Positions 11,671 through 23,689 are shown, numbered from the stretch's first letter. The stretch is DNA of 64,000 bases from Tenodera sinensis (GCA_030765045.1 CM060967.1:25933784-25997783), one strand, 5' to 3'. Translations and numbers: made by a program. The notes: generated by a model not told the origin, from the letters alone.

Positions 11671-11956
11671 CTGATCCACTACCTGACAAGACACGGCCCA
11701 TATGCTTCGTACCTCTACCGATTCCAACTCAGTGACCAAGGCTACTGCAGATGCGGGGCTGGGGAAACACCTGAACACGTGGTATGGCAATGTCCGCTCA
11801 CAGCCCTCTCCTACCTACAGAATCAGAGCGAGCAGCTACCGAATTATAAGGCACAGGAAACTGTGGACATGGGCCAACAAGGTGGCAGACACCTGCTCTA
11901 CCAGAGCCAGTCTTCCACATGCAGAGAAGACGCTGAACGGGGGGGGGGGGGGGGGG
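11671..11956 (+). pseudogene. 3' end of a LINE ORF2, R1/jockey-like, with CCHC motif
   Basis: One frame reads HYLTRHGPYASYLYRFQLSD and continues into a Cys-x-Cys-x8-His-x4-Cys knuckle (CRCG...EHVVWQC). This C-terminal pattern (LTGHGPF..YL.RF.L, then a cysteine cluster around EHV...C) is known from R1/jockey-type non-LTR retrotransposons. An in-frame stop lies just upstream (11668-11670), and nothing of the reverse transcriptase precedes it, so this is a 5'-truncated dead copy. It runs straight into a G run of about 18 nt ending at 11956. Confidence 0.75.
11939..11956 (+). repeat. Poly-G homopolymer, about 18 nt
   Basis: A pure G run at the downstream edge of the LINE relic. The two long poly-G runs of the window (here and 911-930) are both isolated. 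Confidence 0.9.
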
Positions 11957-11959
11957 AAC

Positions 11960-12985
11960 CCAAAGATATTGTAAATTGTATAATAATTGCATTTAAATTG
12001 TGTGGTAAATAGGCATTCTCTTCTAATGTTAATTAAAATAAAAAATGAATCAACTGTATGAAAAAGCACAATATATTGTAAAGATGGGAACATAGTCTGC
12101 TGTACAAAATGTGAAAAAAGTGTCAAAAGTAGATCATAATAAGCACAGTTATGGGCCCAAAAGAGAACAGTCAATACCACTATGTACTACAAATCTCCCA
12201 ACTGAAATGAAACAGTCTAGCGAAAAGGAGAAACACAACAACCTAATGAGAAAGTGCTAACATACAAGTGAAAACAAACGAGGCCGCCTGTCACCAAAGA
12301 TAGCGCATCAGTAACACATCCCAAGCAATACGAGTACATCCATGCTAGATCATTTGCAATTCACAGGTGTATTTCTCTGCTTTTCTGCTATTAACCATAA
12401 CATTCGTATTTTTGGTGTTTATAACCATTCACACACCTCTATGTTGTCATTTAACTCCATTAAGTTTTACTTTAGCTGTAATTTTAATTAAAGATGTCCA
12501 TAAGCGAGTCTCTCTGTTAAGAGTGGCATAGGAGTGCTGTGATAAGCATTATCTGAAATAATTTCCTGTTTCACGTGATTCAATTTCAATGTGGATCTTT
12601 AAGAAGCACACAAACATGAATATTTCGAAAAATACTAAATCAAACTTTATGATTGATATACAGTAATACATTTAACCAATATTCGGAGACATTTTGTTAC
12701 AAAAATTTATCCTGCTTCCTTGAAGAATGCCCAACTAATTTTTATAATTGATATTTGGATTTCTCAGATTAGAATGCGCTATCCAGTGCTCCTCTCTGGC
12801 ATTTTCTTATTTTTGGGTGCATTCCCTATCGTATTGACTGTGTTATATCAGTTATCTAACAATTCTACAGAAGCATATTTTATAGGCCTGGTAATTAAAA
12901 TATTTATGAGATCGTAATGTAATAATGCAAGAACAGGAAACTTATTTCAAGGAAAATTGAAGCTATTAACAGTGAAGCAACATAA
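11960..12985. other. AT-rich intergenic DNA
   Basis: No gene, RNA box or repeat recognised on either strand. Confidence 0.4.
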
Positions 12986-12988
12986 TAT

Positions 12989-13183
12989 AAAATAAGAACG
13001 AATTAGAAACTAAAACTTCACTTATCTTAGTAATATTGCAAGTTCTTCAAACACTGACTACTTTCCAACTTATTTTCAAAATTACCCAAACTTAGATACA
13101 ACTTAAAATTAGTCAGCGTTTGAAGAACTTGCCATATTACTAAAATAAGTGAAGCTTTTAGTTTCTAATTTGTCCTATTTTAG
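12989..13183. mobile_element. Foldback (palindromic) MITE-like element
   Basis: The left arm (about 12989-13060), starting around AATTAGAAACTAAAAC and containing AAGTTCTTCAAAC, recurs inverted in the right arm (about 13115-13183), with GTTTGAAGAACTTG and then GCTTTTAGTTTCTAATT. The arms are about 65-70 bp, mostly identical with small indels, around a loop of about 50 bp. There is no coding capacity. I did not find a second copy or a clear target duplication. Confidence 0.75.
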
Positions 13184-13539
13184 AGAGGAAACATTCTATT
13201 TTTGAGTGAAAATAGTAAACACGTAACAGTAAATAAGAGGTAAATGGTGAATCATGGAAATGAAGAAGAAATGAAAAACAGATATTAAGAAGAACGAAAA
13301 AGAATGCAAAGAGAGAAAACAAAACACCACAAAAAGAAGAGAAAAGGGAGAAACAAAAAGCTTTTAGGTCCTGTAAAGAAAGGATTAAGTGAAAAAACGA
13401 AAGAATGCTGCAGTATGTTTGTTTTCGGATACGGTGCTGTCATGTCGGAGAGAGAGGGTCGGCTAGCGAGGTAATCGATTGGCGACTAATCGAGTTGGCG
13501 AGACGTGACAGTGGAGCATCACGTCTCTCTGACGTGGGA

Positions 13540-13660
13540 ATCACTATCATTCCGCAATCTCAAGAACATTCTGCTACTTCACGGTCTGGGTTCGACTCCC
13601 ATTACCGTTAGCGATCCATGCTTCTCCTGGAATGTACATGGATGTTATTAGGCTATCAAA
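13540..13660 (+). repeat. SINE-like fragment with polymerase III B box
   Basis: GGTCTGGGTTCGACTCCCATT contains a near-consensus B box (GGTTCGANTCC). The flanking sequence does not fold as a tRNA and no A box at proper spacing is clear. It is most likely a tRNA-derived SINE piece of a family not otherwise seen in the window. Confidence 0.4.
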
Positions 13661-13958
13661 AACCCACAGATATACGAGTACATAAAAAGGTAAACATAAA
13701 TTATTGACGTTCTGCTACAATGCATGCAGTTTCCTGCTGAAGGTACAAAAACAAGTGCTAATTTTATTTCGTGGTTGTTCTAAGCTACTTAATAATGTTT
13801 TTGGACATTTTCTCTCTAGTAAAAATATCGATAATTCAGCGTAAGTAATTGTTGTTATGGCTATTATTATTCTTATCATTATCATTATTTTCCTCTGCTT
13901 TTATAAGTGGATTTTTCTTTCTCCTTTATCTCTATATCCCCCTCTCTCTATATATCAT

Positions 13959-13959
<1 letters not shown>

Positions 13960-13997
<38 letters not shown>
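13960..13997. repeat. (AT)n microsatellite
   Basis: About 38 nt of pure AT dinucleotide repeat. Confidence 0.95.
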
Positions 13998-14000
<3 letters not shown>

Positions 14001-14212
14001 CTAAAGGAAGAGTTTTTACAGATTATGTGTACAAACTTGAAGATAAGGTTTATATTTTTCATGCCAGTATCTCGAACTTAACATTTCAATTAAAATTCTC
14101 TGAATTGTTTTTGAGAACAGAAAGAAAAAACGGTTTTTCATGTAAAGTGTTCTTTCAAATACCAAGTTTGGCATTTACCTCATTTTAGATTTCCTTCCTG
14201 CGTCTTCCTCTT

Positions 14213-14239
14213 CCCCCCCCCCTCTCTCTCTCTCTCTCA

Positions 14240-14306
<67 letters not shown>
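14213..14306. repeat. Compound C-run/(CT)n/(CA)n microsatellite
   Basis: A C run of about 9 is followed by (CT)n and then about 65 nt of (CA)n. Confidence 0.95.
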
Positions 14307-14309
<3 letters not shown>

Positions 14310-14310
<1 letters not shown>

Positions 14311-17300
14311 AATGAAAACAATAGGTACTTTTATAGGTTTAGAATAAGTAATCGAATCTGTTTGCGTAATAAAAGGACAAAAACTGACAATACCTATTGT
14401 GCGAAAGTTAACTTTCTAATGACAAATATTAGGCAGAGATATAATTAAAATATGGGGTAAGTGGCTAATAAACCATATTAAAACACCTTAAAAGTTTTGT
14501 CGGTTATGTATACGTTCAATAGATTTTGAATCTGCAGTAGGTTCAAATACTGTATAATAGTGAATTAGGACTTTTTTTCCTTCACCCACACCTCATACAT
14601 TAAAATTTGAATGTTAAATGTCAACCAGGATGTAGTACTAACATTTATTGGACAGCTATATTGGTTAGGTTAAAATATTATAAAATTATGTCTTGGAGTT
14701 AAAAGCGTGGACTTTCGGTGAAATATTTAAGCCAAATTTTTACGTGGAGCATAACATTTCGTATGCTATCACAGGGAAGCGTCAGAGGAAGTGAAAACAA
14801 ATTTATCGGATTCTTCTCCCTAAGGAGAATGAGACCCCGCTTAAATTTTCAGCTTTAAATATTTACAATTTATATTGTCCAACAGTATGAGTTTTCATTT
14901 ACTCAGTAATCATACGTGTATGCATTTTCTAAGTGATTAAATTTAATAACACGCTAATTTCATTCGCGAAGCAAGAGAGTTATGTAAACTGTGTGGTTGA
15001 TTTGATTCGAGGGCGATAATTCGTTATGTATACATTTCTATTTAAATGTGAGCTGACACAGGTAGGCATTTTAAACTTCAATTACCCCGTATAGCTGTTG
15101 AAACTGTCAGAATATGAAAGAGATCCATCCACATGAGGGTTTCTCATGCTGGTAACCTGAGTTGGACCTCTTGCTGCGAAGGAATCCATTCAGTTAGTCC
15201 CTTGTTTAGAAACACTCGTGGATAAAGTGTCAGCATTGTTACAAGGACACAAATCTCCACGTCCTCAGCACAGCCTCTTACCTTAATAATAAAACTACTA
15301 CGGAATTTTTCCACTTTGAATGAATACATAACTGATATCAAAATATAGTATAATGCAAAGCCAGATATAGCATTTAATGATACAAACAACTGGATAATTT
15401 ATACAATTTCATTTTGAACCAATTTAGCTGACAATTTTATCATATTTTCCTCATTATATAATGAAATAAATTGTGATAGTGTTGTGTAACTTTGCAAGGA
15501 AATCAGTTTCCAGAAGTGGAAATCGACTCTCTGTCGAACATTTAGACATTGAAATGTTTATTTATTCACCGGACACTCTTTTTTATCGTTAAATATTAAA
15601 GTAAATTATTTTACATACAATACACTAACAATGTATGTAAAACTTGAATCTAAAACTATTGATTTGTATCAACAAAAGCAGCTTTAGATTTCTTTAACTA
15701 ACGTATTCTGAAAATATGAAAAACTGATCAAAAGTTGCATAATGGTGAGTACCTGAAGTTAATATACATAATTTAGTTTTACAATCTCACGCACACTATG
15801 GAGGGTCTATTTACAAAACCCTAATTGAATTCTAATCCTAAAATGTTAGATTTTTTTTTCTTTGAACTTGTTAAAAATGTCATTTTTTCTCTAAATTGAA
15901 CTCTAATATATAATGATTAAAGGAGTAGTATTTAAGCCGTTTTGTATAACAGATAACTTATTTGCCACAGAGGTGGTTCTGGTTATCCAACAGAATAAAG
16001 GACACCGCAGATTCACGCCCAGTCATATAGGATTCTATACCTTCCACCGAACGATAAAATATACAATCGAGTAAAGTGGAATTTTTGTTCCTAAAAGAAA
16101 GGCATTCATTTAATAGCAGCAATAGTATGAAACCACTTGCGTGAACAGCTGGAGTATTTGAGAGTGCCTCTAGTTTCCTCTTTTGTGAAATACTCGTATA
16201 ATACAGCATTATTGTCTAGGCTTATTCCTCAAGTGTCGTATGATTGTGATGAACCACCTTCGTAAGTCATTCTTATGATTTCATCTTAGTCCATTGATAA
16301 GGATACCTAAAGTACTTAACTTCACACATTACTTGCATTTCATTAGTAGCTACGTATTAAGTAACAGAACTTCTCATACATCAAATAAATGAACACCTTA
16401 TGAATTCGATTTACTCTCCCCTGCATGAAAAATGTTATACACAAGCCCCGAGAATTGGTACGCTCCAAATCTGAGCTTTTAGCACCCATACCAGCCTTCA
16501 ATTAAAATACTAATGATTATACTGCCTTCGCACAGTCAAAATACTGCGGCGCTCCAAGAATTTCTTCAGTGGGTAGGCTGTCTACTACTATTGTTTGAAG
16601 CACTATATGTTTAAAATATCTACACGACTTATAAAATACACACCTTTATAAATACTCTGTAACTCCATTTAATTCCGTATGTCACTATAAGAATTGAACA
16701 AAAACTTATTGTACGAAAACAGAGCTCATTGAGGTTTACAAATTACGGCAAATAACTATTGCTTTACCATCTTCTATCTATATCAAAATGTATAATGGAA
16801 GTATTTCTGCAAATATTTATCTCCATTAACAAGAATTAGATAGCGGAGAGAAAAGCTTTTGCAACGATATCGATTAGAGAAAGCATTATGAATGTACTTG
16901 TGTCCGGCATAATGTAACTACTAACTACTTATGTTCCCAACTGACTTAAGCTCTGGACTTACCTGCTTCACTATCACACTATTGTAGTATTGTAAGACTT
17001 AATCTCACACGGCTGATCACCCGTGAAGTCTTCATTGATATCTTAGTATTATCTAACCGCAGCAGTTATATGTAAGGTTTTACTATGAGGAAAACGGAAG
17101 AAAAGTAAGCTTCGTGTGAATCAACCGATTGCCAAGGACAACATACCACTAAGGAAGTGTCGCAACTCATTGAATAATGCAGGCAGTTATTACAAAGTCT
17201 CTCTTGTACAACAGACGTTCAGGAGGTGCTCAGGTTTCCTTTAGGTTTTTCCAGTCCCTCCGGGGTGTCAGTTGTGGATGCAGCTACAATCCTCCAAATT

Positions 17301-17445
17301 TGTTACTCAAGTCCTATTGACAGTGCTTTTTTCCATTCCCCATTTACTGGCAACCATAGTGATAGATAGTCATTCTTTAAACTACCTTCTACAAAACTCC
17401 AGTTTAATGCTCGATATTCCACATCAATCCTCGGAGTTCTAAAAG
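14310..17445. other. AT-rich intergenic DNA
   Basis: No gene or repeat family was recognised over about 3.1 kb. A stretch near 16800-16870 faintly resembles the first part of R870 on the minus strand, but the match is too weak to call. Confidence 0.4.
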
Positions 17446-17448
17446 TCA

Positions 17449-19820
17449 TTTGTGGTGGTGGTAGTGGTGGTGGTGCTGGTGGTGGTGGTAGTGGCGATAG
17501 CGGTGGCGGTGGCGGTGGTGCTGGTGGTGGCAGTGGTGGTGCTGTTAGTGGCCATGGCGGTGGCGGTGGTGGTAGTGGTGGTGCTGCTGGTGGTGGTAGT
17601 GGTGGTGATAGTGGTGGTGGTAGTGGTGGTGATGGTGGTGGTGGTAGTGGTGGTGATGGTGGTGGTGCTGGTGGTGCTGGTGGTGGTGCTGGTGGTGGTA
17701 GTGATGGTGATGGTGGTGGTGGTGCTGGTGGTGGTAGTGATGGTGGTGGGAGTGGTGGTGCTGGTGGTGGTAGTGGAGGTGATGGTGGTGGTGTTGGTGG
17801 TAGTGGTGGTGGTGCTGGTGGTGCTGGTGGTGGTAGTGGTGGTGGTAGTGGTGGTGATGGTGGTGATGGTAGTGGTGGTGGTGCTGGTGGTGCTGGTGGT
17901 GGTAGTGATGGTGATGGTGGTGGTGGTGCTGGTGGTGGTGGTAGTGATGGTGGTGGGAGTGGTGGTAGTGGTGGTGATGGTGGTGGTGTTGGTGGTAGTG
18001 GTGGTGATGGTGGTGGTGCTGATGGTGCTGGTGGTGGTAGTGGTGGTGGTGGTAGTGGTGGTGATGGTGGTGGTGCTGGTGGTGGTGATGGTGGTGGTGG
18101 TGCTGGTGGTGGTGGTGCTGGTGGTGGTAGTGGTGGTGATAGTGGTGGTGGTATGGTGGTGGTAGTGGTGCTGGTGGTGGTAGTGGTGCTGGTGGTGGTA
18201 GTGGTGGTGGTGCTGGTGGTGGTGGTGCTGGTGGTGGTAGTGGCGGTAGTGGTGGTGGTGATGGTGGTGGTGGTAGTGGTGGTAGTGGTGGTAGTGGTGG
18301 TGGTAGTGGTGGTGGTGGTAGTGGTGGCGGCAGTGGTGGTGGCAGTGGTGATGCTGTTAGTGGCGATGGCGGTGGCGGTGGTGGTAGTGGTGGTAGTGGT
18401 GGTGGTAGTGGTGGCGTTGGTGGTGGTAGTGGTGGTGATGGTGGTGGTAGTGGTGGTAGTGGTGGTGGTGGTAGTGGTGGCGGTGGTGGTGGCAGTGGTG
18501 GTGGCAGTGGTGATGCTGTTAATGGCGATGGCGATGGCGTTGGCGGTGGTGGTAGTGGTGGTGATGGTGGTGGTGGTGATGATGGTGGTGGTGGTGCTGG
18601 TGGTGGTGGTAGTGGTGGTGATGGTGGTGGTGGTGCTGGTGGTGGTATGGTGGTGGTAGTGGCGGTAGTGGTGGTGGTGATGGTGGTGGTAGTGGTGGTA
18701 GTGGTGGTGGTAGTGGTGGTGGTGGTAGTGGTGGCGGCAGTGGTGGTGGCAGTGGTGATGCTGTTAGTGGCGATGGCGGTGGCGGTGGTGGTAGTGGTGG
18801 TAGTGGTGGTGGTAGTGGTGGTGGTAGTGGTGGCGGTGGTGGTGGTAGTGGTGGTGATGGTGGTGGTAGTGGTGGTAGTGGTGGTGGTAGTGGTGGTGGT
18901 AGTGGTGGCGGTGGTGGTGGTAGTGGTGGTGATGGTGGTGGTAGTGGTGGTAGTGGTGGTGGTAGTGGTGGTGGTAGTGGTGGCGGTGGTGGTGGCAGTG
19001 GTGGTGGCAGTGGTGATGCTGTTAGTGGCGATGGCGATGGCGTTGGCGGTGGTGGTAGTGGTGGTGATGGTGGTGGTGATGATGGTGGTGGTAGTGGTGG
19101 TGGTGATGGTGGTGGTGGTGGTAGTGGTGGTGGTGATGATGGTGGTGGTGATGGTGCTGATGGTGATGGTGGTGGTGGTGATGGTGATGATGGTGGAGAT
19201 GGTGGTGGTAGTGGTGATGATGGTGATGGTGATGATGATGGTGGAGATAGTGATGGTAGTGGTGGTAGTGACGGTGGCGGTGGTGGTGGTGATGGTGATG
19301 GTGATGGTGGAGATGGTGATGGTAGTGGTGGTGGTGGTGATGGTAGTGCTGGTAATAGTGATGGTGGTGATGGTGGTGGTGCTGATGGTGATGGTGGTGG
19401 TGATGGTGATGGTAGTGGTGGTGATGGTGGTGGTAGTGGTGGTGATGGTGGTGGTAATGGTAGTGGTAGTGGCGGTGGTGGTGGTGGTGATGGTGGTGAT
19501 GGTGATGATGATGGTAGTGGTGGTGGTGATGGTGGTGAAGGTGGTGGTGGTGGTGATGGTGATGGTGGTGGTGGTGATGGTGATGGTGGAGATGGTGATG
19601 GTAGTGGTGGTGGTAGTGGTGGAGATGGTGATGGTAGTGGTGGTGGTGATGTGATGTTGATGGTGATGATGGTGGAAATAGTGATGGTACTGGTGGTGGT
19701 AGTGGTGGAGTGGTATTGGCGATGGTGGTGGTGATGATGATGATGATGGAGATGGTGATGGTAGTGGTGGTAGTGGTAGTGGCGGTGATGGTGGTGGTAG
19801 TGGGGGTGGTGGTGGTGGTG
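17449..19820 (+). repeat. 2.37-kb imperfect (GGT)n array with higher-order structure
   Basis: Almost the whole interval is GGT with AGT, GAT, GCT, GTT and GGC variants, so the plus strand is nearly C-free. A marker block around GATGCTGTTAGTGGC recurs at about 18350, 18512, 18757 and 19015 (spacings about 162, 245 and 258 bp), with a variant near 17540. This shows that segments larger than the triplet were duplicated. The long poly-Val frames on the plus strand and the His/Pro-rich frames on the minus strand are by-products. The Gly/Ser/Asp/Ala frame is broken by one-base shifts near 18150 and 18645 and a disruption near 19650. G-quadruplex or other non-B structure is plausible. Confidence 0.95.
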
Positions 19821-19839
19821 CAAAATTTTAGATCAGAGT

Positions 19840-19957
19840 TCCGGGGTTCCATTTCTAGCTAGAAAATGGAAATTTCTCATTTAGTTTAGACTATTGTCCC
19901 ATCTCTATAGTGTCTGGAAGTTTGAATGACGAAATGTGTGTGTGTTGTAATGTCTAC
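19840..19957 (+). repeat. SINE family S3 copy with (AAG)n tail
   Basis: A degenerate B box (CCGGGGTTCCATTTCTAG) precedes a body resembling GGGAATTT...TTAGTTTAGACTATTGTCCCATCTCTA...GTCTGGAAGTTTGAATG. The same body occurs at 56100-56225 and 57985-58140. The copy runs straight into (AAG)n, and the 57985 copy precedes (AAC)n(AAT)n, so this family ends in varied microsatellites. It abuts the right end of the GGT array. Confidence 0.65.
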
Positions 19958-20035
19958 AAGAAGAAGAAGAAGAAGAAGAAGAAGAAGAAGAAGAAGAAGA
20001 AGAAGAAGAAGAAGAAGAAGAAGAAGAAGAAGAAG
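19957..20035 (+). repeat. (AAG)n microsatellite
   Basis: About 78 nt of AAG repeats forming the tail of the adjacent S3 SINE. Confidence 0.95.
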
Positions 20036-20204
20036 CAGGAGGAGGTAATAAAAATCTAACGATCAAACAAACAGTAAAGGGAAGAACATCATTGTATGTG
20101 TTTAATGCTCTTTCTTACTAGATACGGTACCACAGTACTCTTCCGATAACTGTCATTATGAAAACAGAAGAAAATCTGTCAGGGAGGCAATCAAATAGCA
20201 GACC

Positions 20205-20685
20205 TCACGTTTCTGGGTCAGTCAGGGTGACTCTGGCGCTAACGCTTGGGACCCACATTTGTTCGATACCAGCTGAACGACCAATCTGAGCAAAGGTTTT
20301 TTTCTTAGTTTTCCTTGGTTACTGGGTGAATGTTGGGTTGGTTACTTTCCTTCACGTGACTTCACGTTCCTCTTTTTCATTTCACCATTATTTCAATCCA
20401 ATTTTTCCGAGTCGGAAGTGTCGGTGACGCGATTGTGCCGCAACTGTATGGTAGAATTTGCATTCTGCAACTGATGCTCTAGGCACAGGAGCGGCGCTGT
20501 GGTCGCCTGTCCCCGCGGGGGGACTGGTGTGAAATCCCGTGAGGCTAGTAGCATCTCATTGGCCTCATAATACTGAATGGACAGGAGTCCAATGCATGAG
20601 CTGAAAAATCATAACCCCTCTAGGTGACTTTGATCCTATTCCGTGCATTCCAGCCTATTGCTCCTTTGTAGTAATGAAATAAAAC
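20205..20685 (+). repeat. SINE family S2, long copy (plus)
   Basis: Contains an A-box-like segment, a B-box-like TTGTTCGATACCAGC, then CAAAGGTTTTTTTCTTAG, TGTTGGGTTGGTTACTTTCC, TGTGGTCGCCTGTCC and GGACTGGTG...AAATCCCGTGAGG, ending near CATTCCAGCC. The reverse complement of 28735-29165 follows the same sequence landmarks in the same order. Two opposite-strand copies of about 430-480 bp therefore define a long tRNA-headed SINE. No protein is encoded. Confidence 0.7.
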
Positions 20686-20689
20686 AGTT

Positions 20690-21465
20690 TGAATGCACTT
20701 CATTAATATAATAATTCAAAATTATTTTTCTGTCGACTACAGAGGCTATTACAATATTTAATTTTGTTTTCCTGAGACGCCGTGATGTAAAGGCACGAGA
20801 TGGTTTCCAAAGCTCTGAAAATGTGTCAATTTCCTGTTAAATATGCTTAGTTTTGCAATGAATTAGGTTTGAATAGAGAAAAAGGGTGAAAAGTATTGCA
20901 AACTAGAATTTTTCACTATTGTACCATTAATATTTCCTTATTTGAAGTTTCAACAGTTTCATCAGTAACGTTGAACAATTTTACGCCAGCATTTTCCAGG
21001 AAAATACCCCAAAATACATGACTTTTAATATTACATTTGTAATTAAAGGCGCTATTGGTAAGGTGTAACAGGGTAGTCGATATCGCTGCTCCAGAAAAAT
21101 GCTTGAGCTGCAGTTTCTGGTTTGGTCAGACAATGACAAGATTGTCCCTGTCCCAGAGGGGCGGTTTTCCGATCGGCCATGACCCTGGGGTTCACTCTGC
21201 AATGAATTCTGGTACTCTCAGAAGACTCATTTCCGTCCCAGCCCCAAGGTATGAACCTCTACTCTTTCAGCCTTCCTGAAAATATAACACTCTGGTCATC
21301 AACGTGCTCAACACTTGGGAGATTCTTCTAAAACGTTTTTAAGAGAACAATCCTTAAACTTGCTAAGCTAATTCTAGGGTAAGCAACTTCTTTAACCTTT
21401 TAATTTTCCTTTTGTGCCGTGCTTAGGAATAATATACTAAACTTTTACAAGATAGTAGTGCAGAA
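20690..21465. other. Intergenic DNA
   Basis: No gene recognised. 21055-21280 is richer in GC than its surroundings (for example CCCAGAGGGGCGGTTTTCC) and has overlapping short frames on both strands. I cannot assign it to a family. Confidence 0.35.
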
Positions 21466-21680
21466 GTCAGGGCTTTCAAAAGTCACTTCAAACATTAAAC
21501 CGCTGTAAATATTATATATTTGATATAGAAGAAAGCCATCATATATTGGACAAACAAAGAGGTTTGGCTATAATTTCTTTCTTTCTTGCACTCCACAGTT
21601 ATTATAGTTAACAATTATAATTTTGTTACACAAACACTAATGATTTTATTAGTAGTACGAGAATTTGTAGATTGACAGCC
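21466..21680 (+). mobile_element. Left-end fragment of the Tc1/mariner-type element
   Basis: Starts GGGCTTTCAAAAGTCACTTC and follows the left end of the element at 5362: AAACATTAAACCGCTGTAAAT, GGACAAACAAAGAGG..TGGCTAT and, further on, AACACTAATGATT...AGAATTTGTAGATTG. No right terminal repeat or transposase block is seen, so this is a solitary fragment. Confidence 0.65.
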
Positions 21681-22439
21681 ATGCTTCTATCACTAAATTT
21701 TAGAATGCAGCAGCTACATTATTCTATTATGAAACAAATAGTAGTTTCGTCAAGATTTTAGAGAATTTAAAACTCCTTTTTAACAATTTAAGAGCACACC
21801 CAAGTTGCATTTGTAGTTATGAGTATTTAATCATGAGGTTGAAGAAATTGGTTCTGTTGCTCATAGACATCTGAAAGACCAAAAGTAATCTACGATGTCA
21901 CTGTAAGGTCATTTATATAAGTAGAAATAATTATTGTCGAATAAACAGTATTACTTAGGAATCCAGGCAAATCTATTGTATGTTAACTAAGAAATACTTT
22001 ATCCAAATTACATTTCTTCAGATGAGCATTCTAATAAAATATTTTAGCATAATTCCATAAATGAAAACCAAAGTTCACACACAAAGAAAGTAACAAGCGG
22101 TAAAGATACGATTTTTCAGACATTCAAATTAAAATGATTTGTTTGACATTTTCTGGGCAAACAAAGCATACTTCTTTCTTAATGTTAAGACTGCGTTAAC
22201 ACGCCTAATTATAGAATTTGATCAGACAACGACCCTCAAATCTCGCAAATCGCATTTCAAAATAATATAGGCTCAATGATTTTAAAACTCTACATGGATT
22301 TAATACAGACAGTTCGGATGCTTAGGAAACAACATACATTTTCTGAACAAAATAAAAGCAATACGGAGGCCACAAAATTTATTACAGTAAATCACCGTTA
22401 GATTAGGTGACCCTTTGAGCTTTTAACAACTAATTGTAA

Positions 22440-22640
22440 GTTTAATGAATAGTTGATTCTTCCCGACCGATAAGCAGTGGTCTGCTGGCATGTTGCTGTC
22501 CAGACGTTTCGTCCACATCTGGGGTGAACATCTTCAGTGGCGTTAACTCAATCTTCTTTGCAAAGGTTTAGTCACAACTGACGAAGAATCCACCATTCAT
22601 TATCCTGACTCCGGCGGTGAAAGCTTACGATTACTCAATA
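22440..22640. other. Possible retroelement 3' region (GACGAAACGTCTGG motif)
   Basis: On the minus strand it reads CTGAAGATGTTCACCCC...GATGTGGACGAAACGTCTGG. This resembles the CTGAAGATG...GAAACGTC phrase often found near the 3' ends of non-LTR or Penelope-type retroelements. I have no second copy in the window, so the assignment is only a suggestion. Confidence 0.3.
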
Positions 22641-22761
22641 CTAAGACGATCCATGTTTTATTTTGAAAGTACGACGTATTAAATAGTTGCAAAAATGTAA
22701 GTGCCCATTATTTCACATACTACACCCTGCAGAGAAACGATGGACATACGGGCATATCTAT

Positions 22762-22996
22762 TTTTATAGTGTTCAACGCCCACTTTTGCTACTTGCGGCA
22801 TCGCAGGCGGTGACAGTGATGATGCATGGAATGAAAATGGAGCATTGGTGGAATGAGATGGCGGGGGAAACCGGAGAACCCGGAGGAAACCCGTACCTAC
22901 GTCCCTTTGTCCACCACGCATCGTATATGCGGCCGCCTGGAAGATCTCTTTGATGAGAGTGAATGGTCTAACCACTCGGCCACGGCGCGACCACTA
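22762..22996 (-). repeat. SINE family S1, full-length, with 12-bp target duplication
   Basis: The minus strand begins with tRNA-Ser/Leu-like GCCGTGGCCGAGTGGTTAGA (A box). It continues through a GC-rich core, GGGTTTCCTCCGGGTTCTCC and CATCATCACTGTCACCGCC, and ends in an AT-rich tail. The insertion is bounded by a perfect 12-bp duplication, GGGCATATCTAT, at 22750-22761 and 22997-23008. The classic B box is worn in this copy. Other S1 copies are at 34040-34202 (+), 49429-49680 (+, interrupted) and 54372-54540 (-). The intact duplication suggests a fairly recent retroposition. Confidence 0.85.
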
Positions 22997-23689
22997 GGGC
23001 ATATCTATGACCACAGTTTTACAAGAAACTGTTTAGTTTTTTAGAGCAAATTTCTAGTTATAAAATAAATATTTTGTTTATTATCGACACTGTGAACTGC
23101 TATAATCATAGACTCTCCCCTTTACTACAGTTTAGAGGAAATTGTATAACACTTGCTCCAAAGTAAGTACATAATTGTTCGAATTATGCCAATAATATAT
23201 TATAATTATTTTTGGAAATAATTTAATATGTGGAGTACAGCATAGTAAAATACCGTGTGTCAAATGCTGCACAGATAAGCTCTCATTCAAACAGGTGAAA
23301 TATTGAATAGTACCAGCTGCCTGATTACGTAACAATACCTAAAACTTAACAGGATTCAATGGTCACATACATACAATATACATGTAACGTTTAATATTCA
23401 TTGAAGACTATCATACTGATACTTAGTTCAATAGGGAAACAAGAGACTAACCTAATTATTATTTCAATTAAAACAGCATGCACTTCCTTACTCCATTTCA
23501 CTGTAAAGTGAGGGAGGAAATGTCAAGATGGGAACGTCCGCAATTGTTTCCCTAAAGAGTGGAAGAAAACCACTTGCTCTGCTGTGCAGGAAAAAAATAA
23601 TTCCTTCCTTTTGCAATTACTTCACAAATAGCTGCATATATTACTCGTACTTCCTGCTCTATGTAACTACAGTAAGTGCAGTATTCCAA

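Noticed and set aside
17452..19852. Long poly-Val, His/Pro-rich and poly-His reading frames
   Set aside because: They are produced by the GGT triplet array in every frame, with no non-repetitive coding ends, and the Gly frame is broken by single-base shifts.
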